From Stenomitos rutilans HA7619-LM2 (GTDB taxonomy: Bacteria > Cyanobacteriota > Cyanobacteriia > Leptolyngbyales > Leptolyngbyaceae): a stretch of DNA of 64,000 nucleotides. Under the pieces are notes generated by a model. It ran no database searches and was not told the origin of the DNA. It saw only the letters and a list, made by a program, of their open reading frames with translations. The position numbers and the translations under genes were made by a program. Shown here in pieces: positions 54,398-63,400 of this stretch (the stretch's first letter is position 1; each line of letters starts with the position of its first letter). Location of the stretch: contig JAHHIE010000005.1 in the NCBI GenBank assembly GCA_019358945.1, positions 124,001-188,000 on the forward strand, in the 5' to 3' direction.

Positions 54398-55696
54398 CTA
54401 GCGCACCGCTTCGGCAGCGGTAGGATCAGATACATCAACCCCAAGCTCGGGCTCCGCTGCTTTGCCAGGATTAACCGACTCGGCCTGAGAGGGTTTGAAT
54501 GCCTCTTCGGATTGCGGCAGGTCTGAAGAGGTTTTGGCGTTAACAGGTGGTGTTTCCGGCATTGTCTCTGCAAATGGGTTGGGAAGCTTAGGCACCTCTT
54601 GACCCGGAACACCCGCGATCGGACTGGGCTGAAGTGCTGGGCTTACCTCATCTAGCGGCTTACGGCTGTCGTGAGTCTCTTTATCCTTCTTGTCGCCATA
54701 GATTTCTGCCAGAGCTTCACGCATTTCTTGCAGCCAGCCTGCGTTCTCGGTTTGCAAGACGGCTTCGGTACTGGCAACCAGGGTTTCAATATTGACCCGT
54801 TGGGTTCTGGCTTCGGGAGAGAGGGCGTGCCACCACACTCGAATGTCGTACAGGTCAGCGGCTGAGATATTGCACGACACCACGTTTGTCTCAACGCGCC
54901 TAAACTCTAGAAAAGCCGTGACTGCTGCCGCCAGTGCACTACTGACGGCGATCCAAACATCGAGTCCCAACCCAGCGAGCAAGGTTCCCACAGCGCTTAG
55001 AAAAAAGATCACCTGTTGAAAGCGTCGCAACCCTTTACCCAGTCGAGCCGCTTTTTTTTGGTAATAGTTGAACTGGTCATCAACCCGCCACGCAAGGTAC
55101 TGCTCAGCGGTCAGGTCACTAAAACCATCATCTCCTTCAGGCGTACCGTCCTTGGGTGGAAGGGTTTGTTTTTCGTAGGCTAGCAGATCCGTTTGGTTGA
55201 CTGGGGTCTGCATCAGTCGCTTGCTAACTAGCTTGAGGGCACGTGCCAGGCGAATATCGCGTGATTCAGTTGGCGTTAGCTTTGCGGGGTTATATTCGCC
55301 AACCTGCATTCGATAGCGGTAAATCTCCTTTTTGATGGCTTCAGCGCTGCTGCGAAGCATGACCCAACTGATGCCCATGTTGAATTTCACGGAGATCGCG
55401 ACCAGTACACCGAGAATAATCGGCACGGCTAGAACTGGAAAATGCAGCAGGCGCAGAAATTGCTCCTTTCCCATCCCCTGCGGCACAAGCCAATCGGGTA
55501 TTTTTCTTTCAACAATAGAGTAGGTGACACCCAGCGTTGTGGCTACAACTCCCAAGATCAGGATCCAGCGTCGTTGATGGATGAAGCGCTTTTGAGCGAT
55601 GGATGCATTTTGGTCGTACTTGGCAAAGCGAAGCCAGGCATCTTCAAGAATCTGGTTCCGACTGGGAGGTGTTGGGTTGGGTGCGGTGTCCGACAT
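54398..55696 (-). CDS. SLATT/DUF4231-type membrane protein with two two-helix units
   Basis: The 432-residue protein contains two two-helix membrane units, at about 43-62 with 86-106, and 227-246 with 248-266, each followed by a helical cytosolic segment, the pattern of SLATT/DUF4231 domains. The C-terminal 90 residues are Pro/Ser/Glu-rich and likely disordered. SLATT proteins are predicted pore-forming effectors controlled by nucleotide sensors in bacterial conflict systems. It follows the LSDAT gene by 38 bp on the same strand, with AGGGA close upstream of the ATG. The domain call is by pattern and was not searched. Confidence 0.75.
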   Translation of the reverse strand: MSDTAPNPTPPSRNQILEDAWLRFAKYDQNASIAQKRFIHQRRWILILGVVATTLGVTYSIVERKIPDWLVPQGMGKEQFLRLLHFPVLAVPIILGVLVAISVKFNMGISWVMLRSSAEAIKKEIYRYRMQVGEYNPAKLTPTESRDIRLARALKLVSKRLMQTPVNQTDLLAYEKQTLPPKDGTPEGDDGFSDLTAEQYLAWRVDDQFNYYQKKAARLGKGLRRFQQVIFFLSAVGTLLAGLGLDVWIAVSSALAAAVTAFLEFRRVETNVVSCNISAADLYDIRVWWHALSPEARTQRVNIETLVASTEAVLQTENAGWLQEMREALAEIYGDKKDKETHDSRKPLDEVSPALQPSPIAGVPGQEVPKLPNPFAETMPETPPVNAKTSSDLPQSEEAFKPSQAESVNPGKAAEPELGVDVSDPTAAEAVR

Positions 55697-55734
55697 GTCA
55701 AATCCCTGCTAGCGATCGCCCGTCTGGGAGCATA

Positions 55735-56475
55735 TTAGCTTTTAGCCGCAAAAATGTCCTCAATAATGGCAGCAAGGGCATCGGCTTCCGTTTCGAGGTC
55801 GATCGCGCGCACCAAGCCAGAAGCCACCAATGGTTCTGCTCGCTCATCCGCAGAAGGGCCGTAGAGAGCCGATGCCAGTACATCCGCTGTACGCCCAGTG
55901 CCTGCGATCACGATAATTGAGCGATCAGCCTTCACACTTTGGGACGCATCTTTCCACGTAATCTCGCCGCCATTAATTAACACTGTAACTGAAGCGGCAT
56001 CGGCGATCGCGCTAGCAATTTTAGCAATCCACATTGATTCATCGCCCCAACTAGAGCCAGGTACCAGAATGAAGTGGGTATGGTGAGGTTCTAACGGTGC
56101 CGCTTCTAGCGCTGTCGCGGCCTTGGCAGGCAATGTCGCAAGCCCTAATGGTGTGACCCCAACGAGTGGAAAGCTGGCACCAATGGTTGATCGCGCCTGC
56201 CCCATCAAACGCATCACCCCCGCATCTGTGCCACCATCAATGACTACAGCCTGCCACTTTTGCGCCAGAGGTGCTAACACCTCAATGAACAGCCGTTGCA
56301 ACCGATAAAAATCCGCTTCACTGAGCTTACTAGCTCCACCGATCAACACTAATGCTGGGTGCCGTCCCTCTAACCCCAACTGATGCAGCCCAGACGTAAG
56401 TTCTGCTGGTGTTTTGAGCCGAATTGACTCTGCAACTAAACCGTTGGAGAAGCTGATTTTAGAGGATTTTGCCAT
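55735..56475 (-). CDS. LSDAT-type SLOG nucleotide-sensor protein
   Basis: The 246-residue Rossmannoid protein has the motifs of the LSDAT (LOG-Smf/DprA-TRPM) branch of the SLOG superfamily: VLIGGAS (43-49), VIDGGTDAGVMRLMG (78-92), INGGE (167-171) and AGTGRTADVLA (191-201). SLOG domains bind or process nucleotides and nucleotide derivatives. In animals an LSDAT domain is the N-terminus of TRPM channels. Here it is separate and is followed by the SLATT-type membrane gene, so the pair probably works as sensor and membrane effector. The ligand is unknown. Confidence 0.8.
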   Translation of the reverse strand: MAKSSKISFSNGLVAESIRLKTPAELTSGLHQLGLEGRHPALVLIGGASKLSEADFYRLQRLFIEVLAPLAQKWQAVVIDGGTDAGVMRLMGQARSTIGASFPLVGVTPLGLATLPAKAATALEAAPLEPHHTHFILVPGSSWGDESMWIAKIASAIADAASVTVLINGGEITWKDASQSVKADRSIIVIAGTGRTADVLASALYGPSADERAEPLVASGLVRAIDLETEADALAAIIEDIFAAKS

Positions 56476-56915
56476 AAGAAGGGCTTGCTTGGTAGAGAAA
56501 CCAATGAATCACAGCAGTAGGAGCACCCGCCCCTTTACAGATATTCTCACTCCCCACCCCTTGCCCGGATGAGGGATATTTGAAAAGGGGTAGAGAGGGA
56601 TAGCGTAGTCGAAGATGCCTGCAATGAATAAGCTCGCAGCTATACATGGAGCTATCTTCTTACACGAATGCTAGACCTCTCACTACGACAACGTGTGAGC
56701 AGCCAGCTTAACCAATTTCTACAACTGCACTCTGATGATCAATAGCAACTCTCAATTGCACTTAATATACCCGACACCGCATGCGAACGCTCATCTGAGG
56801 GTACCAGTCTTTCCGTAACAGGCGTCTGTTGGCTACAGGCAATGTCTCAGTACAGCCACCTAGAGTTGGATGCCATGAGCTAAATGGGGCTAGAAAGTTG
56901 CCTGGTGGGTGCTTA
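56476..56915. other. Spacer between nnr and the LSDAT gene
   Basis: The 440-bp gap lies upstream of the LSDAT gene on the minus strand and should contain its promoter. A C-rich stretch at 56540-56600 may be a decayed repeat. No gene or operator is recognised. Confidence 0.45.
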
Positions 56916-58526
56916 TTAACCCACGTACCTTACGTTTGATGTAATGCCTAGCTGTAGCGTTGGAATGAGATATTGCGACAGGGTGAGGGCATCAACGCCC
57001 AAGAGGGTTCGCTCTTGCATGGCGAGTATGCCTGCTTGAGCATGCCACCAAGCGCCAGATTGTACACAATCCAGTATCGAGTCTGTGGATGACGGGCCAG
57101 CAGCTACACATTGAGCCACCAACCCACCCAGTAACCCTGTCAAAACATCCCCACTACCGCCACGGGCAAGGGCAGCCGTACTGTCGGGATTGACCCAGAC
57201 AGCACCTTCGGGGCTGGCAATCGCCACTCGCGCCCCTTTGAGCAACACGATCGCTCCAGACGTAGCCGCAGCCCTTTGAGCAGCAGTGATCCGACAGGGC
57301 ATTGGATCGGCAAGATCAGGGAAGAGACGTTTAAATTCTCCCTGGTGTGGCGTGATGATGGTTGCCGCTTGTCGTGCCTTTAAGGTAGGAACAGAACCCA
57401 TTTCGGCCAGAATATTTAAACCATCTGCATCCAGGACGATCGGTTTTGTTTGACTCAAGACCTGTTGCACTACAGCACTTGCATCTTTCGTTAAGCCGGG
57501 GCCACAGGCGATCGTGTGATAGGCGCTTAGATCAATCTCATCCGGCAATTGGGCAATGGCACCCGTGTCTAATTCGGGGCAACCCCATACTAACGCTTCA
57601 GGTAGCTGCGCGGTGAGAGTGGCTTTCAGCGTTTGGGGTACGGCGATCGATAGCATACCAACACCACTGGCACGTGCACCAAGAGCCGTCAGCAAGGCAC
57701 CACCAGCATAGCGACGGGAGCCACAGATGAGCAGCGCGTGCCCCATCTTGTACTTATGCGTAGCAGCGGGACGGGTGAGCGGAAGGTGAGTGATCGCTTG
57801 CTGTGAGGTGATGCGTCTCACTGTTGGGGGGTTGCCCAGTACAGCCCACGCGTCTGACAGAGGCACATCAAAATCGACTAACTCAGCCTTACCGACATAA
57901 GCAAGCGCCTGATCTTGCAGCAATCCTTGCTTCCAAAGGCCAAGGCAAAGGGTATGAGTCGCGCGGATAGCTGTTCTCAGGACTGCACCTGTATCGGTGT
58001 GTAAGCCTGAAGGAAGGTCAATGCTCACAATGGGCTTTTGCCACTGGTTGATTTGGCTGACGGCATCCGCAATTTCGTCGCTAGGCGATCGCTCCAGCCC
58101 AAACCCAAACAAGCCGTCAAGCAAAACATCACAATCCTGTAGCGCCTCTAGGGTTTCAACCAAAGGCATTCCCAGACTTTGGCAGTAACGCTGATGCTGT
58201 GCTGTCAACTCTTTGAGCTTGGGAAACGGGTTATAAAGCGAAACAGCACAGCCTCTGAAATGCAGTTCTCGCGCAACCACTAGAGCATCGCCACCGTTGT
58301 GACCAGGGCCAACCAGCACGCCGAGATGCTGTCGATCCGGGTAGAGTGCTTCGACTCGGCGCGCAATGAGTCCCGCGACTTTTTCCATCAGGGCTTCGAT
58401 CGGCATCCCCGCTGCAAAGAGACGCGCTTCGATCGCTCGCATTTGAGCAGCTGTGACCACAATTTGCTGAATGGCTTGGGTTCTTGCTAGCGCTGTCAAG
58501 GCTTCAGTCCTCAGATGATGCAGCAC
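56916..58526 (-). CDS. nnr: Bifunctional NAD(P)H-hydrate repair enzyme
   Basis: Nnr repairs hydrated NAD(P)H. The N-terminal epimerase domain (about 20-230) has GPGHNGGDALVVAREL, and the C-terminal ADP-dependent dehydratase (about 250-530) has the GGALLTALGARASGVG, ACGPGLTKDA and GGSGDVLTGLLGGL landmarks. The 536-residue length suits the fusion. The start taken is a GTG (58524-58526); the first 20 residues are not conserved, and a start nearer VVTAAQMRAIE is possible. Confidence 0.93.
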   Translation of the reverse strand: MLHHLRTEALTALARTQAIQQIVVTAAQMRAIEARLFAAGMPIEALMEKVAGLIARRVEALYPDRQHLGVLVGPGHNGGDALVVARELHFRGCAVSLYNPFPKLKELTAQHQRYCQSLGMPLVETLEALQDCDVLLDGLFGFGLERSPSDEIADAVSQINQWQKPIVSIDLPSGLHTDTGAVLRTAIRATHTLCLGLWKQGLLQDQALAYVGKAELVDFDVPLSDAWAVLGNPPTVRRITSQQAITHLPLTRPAATHKYKMGHALLICGSRRYAGGALLTALGARASGVGMLSIAVPQTLKATLTAQLPEALVWGCPELDTGAIAQLPDEIDLSAYHTIACGPGLTKDASAVVQQVLSQTKPIVLDADGLNILAEMGSVPTLKARQAATIITPHQGEFKRLFPDLADPMPCRITAAQRAAATSGAIVLLKGARVAIASPEGAVWVNPDSTAALARGGSGDVLTGLLGGLVAQCVAAGPSSTDSILDCVQSGAWWHAQAGILAMQERTLLGVDALTLSQYLIPTLQLGITSNVRYVG

Positions 58527-58702
58527 GATGCATCGTGGATGTGCAACTCACCACGACTGTACAGTGCCTCCCTAAAGTGGACGCAACTGACCAGAGATAG
58601 AGGTATCGATCGCCCTCTGCTGTGACCATCGGTGCTGTTCAGCGGCTGTTAATAATCTGCTTTTCCACCAACTAAACCGACTATACCGCTGCAAAAGTAT
58701 TG

Positions 58703-59353
58703 CTAGACAGCGTATGGACTTGGAGTAACAGACTGAATTTGCCTATCGATAATTAGCGATAGAGCTTTACGGGTCATCTCCATCGGCATAAATGGTGATT
58801 CTGCCCAGTACTTGATGACTTGCTCCGGCAATGCTGGAATATGAACGAAACCAACCTTCATATTAGGTTTATAAGTTTCCTTCCAGTGAAGAGCGTGATA
58901 AAAAACTTGATTGCACAGATGAGTTCCACAGTCATTTGAAACTTTGGCTGGGATATTGTGGCTTTCTAGTAAAGTAACTAAATTATCTTGCTCCAGCAAA
59001 GAATGCCAGTAGGCTACAGGAGCATTGGAGACAATTGGTTCTCCCTTGGGTGCATTACCTGCTTTATCTAAGGTCACGAAGTATCTTAAATTCTTTGCCA
59101 TTCGCTCAAGAGCAATTTTGTTGTACCCTCGTGCTTGACCAACCCCAATGCAAATATCAGGTGCGACTGCTTTGAGAGTTTCATCTACTATTTTCCCAAG
59201 GATGTGTGTATTACCGGGCATAATCTTGAAGTCAACGTCATTGATGTACTGATTAAGCTCTTGAGTGGGGTTATCACGCAGCGAAAGGACAACCAACTCT
59301 GACGCATTTAAACCATCATCATTCGGCTCAAAGCCTGTGATTAACACTCTCAT
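58703..59353 (-). CDS. pcp: Pyroglutamyl peptidase I
   Basis: Pcp removes N-terminal pyroglutamate from peptides (peptidase family C15). TGFEPNDDG, the Glu of KIALERMAKN, Cys in GTHLCNQVFY and His in VGFVHIPALP give the full catalytic set. The 216-residue length is typical. The window also has a diverged paralog at 25447-25959. Confidence 0.92.
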   Translation of the reverse strand: MRVLITGFEPNDDGLNASELVVLSLRDNPTQELNQYINDVDFKIMPGNTHILGKIVDETLKAVAPDICIGVGQARGYNKIALERMAKNLRYFVTLDKAGNAPKGEPIVSNAPVAYWHSLLEQDNLVTLLESHNIPAKVSNDCGTHLCNQVFYHALHWKETYKPNMKVGFVHIPALPEQVIKYWAESPFMPMEMTRKALSLIIDRQIQSVTPSPYAV

Positions 59354-59475
59354 CTCAAAGCACCATCGCAGCAGCCTTAAAACTGAATTTAATCTTAAAC
59401 ATTTGCAGATAGCTTTTAGGCAACTGTCATCGCCAAGCTCTAGCGGTCTAACAACGCAACGATCTAACGAACGAC

Positions 59476-60249
59476 TTATCGATTGTAGTAAACCAGCGAA
59501 TCAAGCCCCCCACCGTTGAGGAACTGACTAATCTTCTTGGCGTCGCTGTGTTGTGCGAATGGGCCAATCTCAAGATGTGGCCCAAACGGTGCGCTTTTCT
59601 CTTGCACTGCTTCTTGACGAATACCCATCCGAATGACCCGGTCTGCCAAGCCAGGAAGGTCGTTTTGGCTACCTGGAATGACGACGACGTAACGGCTGGT
59701 TGGTGCTGAGCTGGAAGGAGTTGCATTGACGGCTGCATTGGTCGCTAGTTCGGCCATAATGCCTTGAGAGTTGAGGGCAGTAATTTGCCGTCGAGCGCTG
59801 GCTTCGTTATCAAAGGTGCCAGCTTGAATGACAGACTGCCCTTGATAGCGTTGCACCGAGGCGCTGGGTTCGATCGCCCGCACTTGCTGCAACAGGTAAG
59901 GGCTGTCTCCATTCACATAGACGGTGTATTGACCGAGCGTTGCTCCCGAACGGTTGACAGGGGCCAAAAATACCGTTTCGCTACCGGGTAGCGGTGTTGA
60001 GTTGAGACTGTTAGGAGATGACAACCCCGGCACTGATACGGTCGGTGGCGGTGGTAAGGGGACAACTTGCTGCGCCTGGCTTGAGGTGGCCGTGAGGGTG
60101 ACGATCGCCCAACCACCCAACCCCCAAGAGCCTGCAATGCCTGATCGCAGCACAGCACGGTAGTACGATGGCACGACGAGCGCTCGTAGCCAGGTGCTAC
60201 CTGAACTCTGTCCAAATTGTGTCCATCGATCCAACTGTCTCATTGCCAT
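59476..60249 (-). CDS. Exported SPOR-like repeat protein
   Basis: The protein has an N-terminal basic, hydrophobic segment (about 25-60) consistent with a signal or anchor, a Pro/Ser-rich region, and two SPOR-like units (YTVYVNGDSPYLLQQVR to VIQAGTFDNEASARRQITAL and YVVVIPG to LEIGPFAQHSDAKKISQFL). SPOR domains bind glycan strands stripped of peptides at division sites. The ATG at 60247-60249 has AAGG nine bases upstream; an ATG seven codons earlier exists. The role is inferred from fold alone. Confidence 0.72.
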   Translation of the reverse strand: MAMRQLDRWTQFGQSSGSTWLRALVVPSYYRAVLRSGIAGSWGLGGWAIVTLTATSSQAQQVVPLPPPPTVSVPGLSSPNSLNSTPLPGSETVFLAPVNRSGATLGQYTVYVNGDSPYLLQQVRAIEPSASVQRYQGQSVIQAGTFDNEASARRQITALNSQGIMAELATNAAVNATPSSSAPTSRYVVVIPGSQNDLPGLADRVIRMGIRQEAVQEKSAPFGPHLEIGPFAQHSDAKKISQFLNGGGLDSLVYYNR

Positions 60250-60365
60250 AGTGCAAAGCCTTCGCAGCATGATTTGATGTGAGCCATGTTATACGCAGAA
60301 TGCGTGAATGACACATAAAACGGTACAGGTAGCTGCAACAGCCTGTTTTTTAGCTGTCAGTCGTC

Positions 60366-60409
60366 AGCGTTCAGCTATCAGCTTGCTTTCAAGCTAATGG
60401 CTGAACGCT
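60366..60409 (-). terminator. Stem-loop downstream of the hybrid kinase
   Basis: AGCGTTCAGC (60366-60375) pairs with GCTGAACGCT (60400-60409), and AGCTT/AAGCT pair inside. It lies 25 bp after the stop of the minus-strand kinase and is built of AGCNNTC-type heptamers. The T-run is poor. Confidence 0.45.
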
Positions 60410-60434
60410 GCTAGCCAGCCCAAGCACAACCTGC

Positions 60435-63400
60435 TCAAAAGTATTGCAACAACAGTTCTTCAAGTTCCCGGAGCGCCACTGGTTTGCTGAGGTAATCGTT
60501 TGCACCAGCGGTAATGAATTTTTCGCGATCGCCTGCCATTACCATTGCCGTAACCATGATGACAGGAATGTGACACAACTTCGGCTGGGTACGAAGTTCA
60601 GCGAGCAACTCTAGCCCGGTGCGACCGCTGCCTAGCTGTACATCCATCAGGACGAGATGGGGCTGTAGGTGCTGAACCATTTCTAAAAAATGATCGCCAT
60701 CGGTCAAATGCTCGACCTGATGTCCAAAGGCGTGTAAGTAATCTTGCAACACGATCGCGCTACAGGGATCGTCTTCCACGATGAGGATACGACGAGAAGA
60801 CCAGGACTGAGCGTAGAGTTCTTTGGCTGTGGGTGAGGCGACTGGGGCTAAGGGCGAAGGCGTTTCTACCACTGGGGGATCGGGCAAGTAGAGCGTAAAC
60901 CGACTGCCTGATCCCAAAATCGACGTGACCGTGATGTCGCCATCGTGCAGTCGGGCAAGATTGCGGGAGAGTGCCAACCCCAGGCCCGTACCTGCATATT
61001 GACGATTTAGCTGGCTGTCTAGCTGTGAGAACGGCATGAACAAGAGCGGGAGCTGTTCGGCTGCAATGCCAATGCCAGTATCGGCGATCGTAAAGGCCGT
61101 ACCGTGAGAACGCTTCTCGACAATCAACGAGACGGTTCCTGCTGGTGTAAATTTGATGGCATTTGACAGTAAGTTGATCAAGATTTGCTTCAGTCGCCGT
61201 TCGTCGGCAATACAGGTGTTCACCGCGTGGTCAAACTGACTGTTAAGCTGCAAGCCGCGATCGTATGCCTGTTCGCGCACAAGGGTCAGGCAATAGCTAC
61301 AGAGGTCTAAAACATTAATGGAAATCAGGTTCAGGGTATCCTGTCCCGATTCAACTTTTGCCAGGTCTAGGATGTCGTTAATCAGCAGGAGTAGGTGTTC
61401 GCCGCTGGTGTGAATATGGTTAACGTATTCAGCCTGCTTAGCGTTTAACGCCCCAAAGATTTGCTGCTCTAGAAGTTGAGACAAGCCCAAGATGGCGTTG
61501 AGAGGCGTGCGTAGCTCATGGCTCATCGTCGCCAGAAACTCGCTCTTCGCCCGGTTGGCTGCTTCAGAGAGCAGTTTTTCATGCTCTAGTTCCTGCGTCC
61601 GTTCTTTGACAAGGTGTTCTAACCGTTCGTAGCTTTGAGCATTCGAGATGGCGATCGCGGCTTGATCTGCAATCCGTTGGAGCAATTGAATATCTTCATC
61701 GGTGAAGGTGCGATGAGATGTTGTCGTCTGTAGCGCGATCGACCCAAACAACTGACCATGAATCAAAATTGGCGATGCGAGCACAGAGACCGTTTGTCCC
61801 TGTTCCATCTGCTGCTGACGGACTTTAGTCCACTGTACCTGGCTGTAGTCGGGGGCATGGAACACCCGACGCTGGTAGAAGTCTGAGTTTGCATCCAGCA
61901 GGTCAGGCCATTCTGACAGCGGTGCCTTGAGACTGAGTTGAGAAATTACCTGGTCGTTGGCACGCCATTCGTTCCGCACATAAACTTCGTCTGCAATGGT
62001 CAGAATCAGTACGCGATCGACCTTGAAAGACGCGCCAGTCAGATTTGCGATTTCCTGCAAAATGTAGTCGGCATCAAAGCTGGAGTTGATGGTTTGACTA
62101 ATCTGGTTAAGCAGTTGTTCGCGCTGTGCCTGCTGCTGCACCTGGCTAAACAACTGTGCCTGCTGAATGGCGATCGCCACCTGGGTCGCCAAGGGTTCTA
62201 GCAACGCTATTTCAAAGGGCTGCCACTGGCGCGTGCTGGAGCATTGATGCACAGCCAGGATGCCCCACAGTTGATCGCTTTGCATGATCGGCACCACGAC
62301 CTTGGCCTTGATGTGTAACCGCTGCATGATCTCTAAATAATCAGCGGACAGTCCTAGCTGAGCTGTATCGTTCACGATGTGGGTTTTACCCTGGTTGTAG
62401 AGCGCGGTACGATCGTGATACCAGACGTAGTGCGGACTGTCTTCGGTATGAATATTCCACTCTGGTGCAACGGCATCGGCGACGAGCGCTCCTTCACAGC
62501 CAGTCGCAAAGTGGTAAATCAGCACTCGATCGATCTGTAGAAACTGACGGACTTCTGCCACTGTGCGCTGGAGTATTTCCTCCAGGTCAAGCGATTGGCG
62601 AATGTGGAGTGCGATCGTGCCAAGCAAGCGATCGCGCTCTGCTTGCTGCCAGAGTCGGGCTTCGGCTTGCTTGCGATCGGTAATGTTGCGCTCGATCGCA
62701 AGCACTTCATCCTTGCCACAAACCACCATGCGTGATTCTTGCTCGCGCCATTCGCCGTTGATTTCAATCTGGTATTCAAAGGTTTGGAGTTCGCCTGTTT
62801 CTAATGTGCGTTCGATGTATTTCAGGCGCTGTTGTGCCAACGCGGGAGGTAAGTATTCCTGAAATTTTCTACCAATGAGTTGATCGATCGGTAGCGCCAG
62901 TTCACTAGCTGTATCGGTCTTGCAATCTAGATTCGTGCCATCCCGGTGGTGTCGAATCCAGAAGTCGGGGATGACATGGAGTAGCGCACTATTTTTTGCC
63001 TCGCTTTCCCGAAGTGCCTGCTCGGCCTGCTTCTGCTCAGTGATGTCTCGTCCCGTCGCTTGAAACTCAATGACCTTTCCTTGTTCATCAAACAAGATGC
63101 GATCGGTCCACTGATGCCACCGGACTTCCCCATCTGGCGTGATGAATAATTGGTCTGACGTCACGGCTGGACAATCGCGATTCAGCGAGGCGATCTTGCG
63201 GCGAATGCCCTCTCGTGCATGCTCAGGTGACAGGAGAATAAAGTTTTGCCCAATGAGTTCTTCGCGCGTTTTACCATGACAGCGGCAGTATGCATCGTTC
63301 ACAAAGGTGATGGTGCCATCGGGCAGAAAGCGATCGATCATTTCTGTCTGGTCTTCAACCACCGCACGATAACGGGCTTCGCTCTGCTGCAAGGCAAGTT

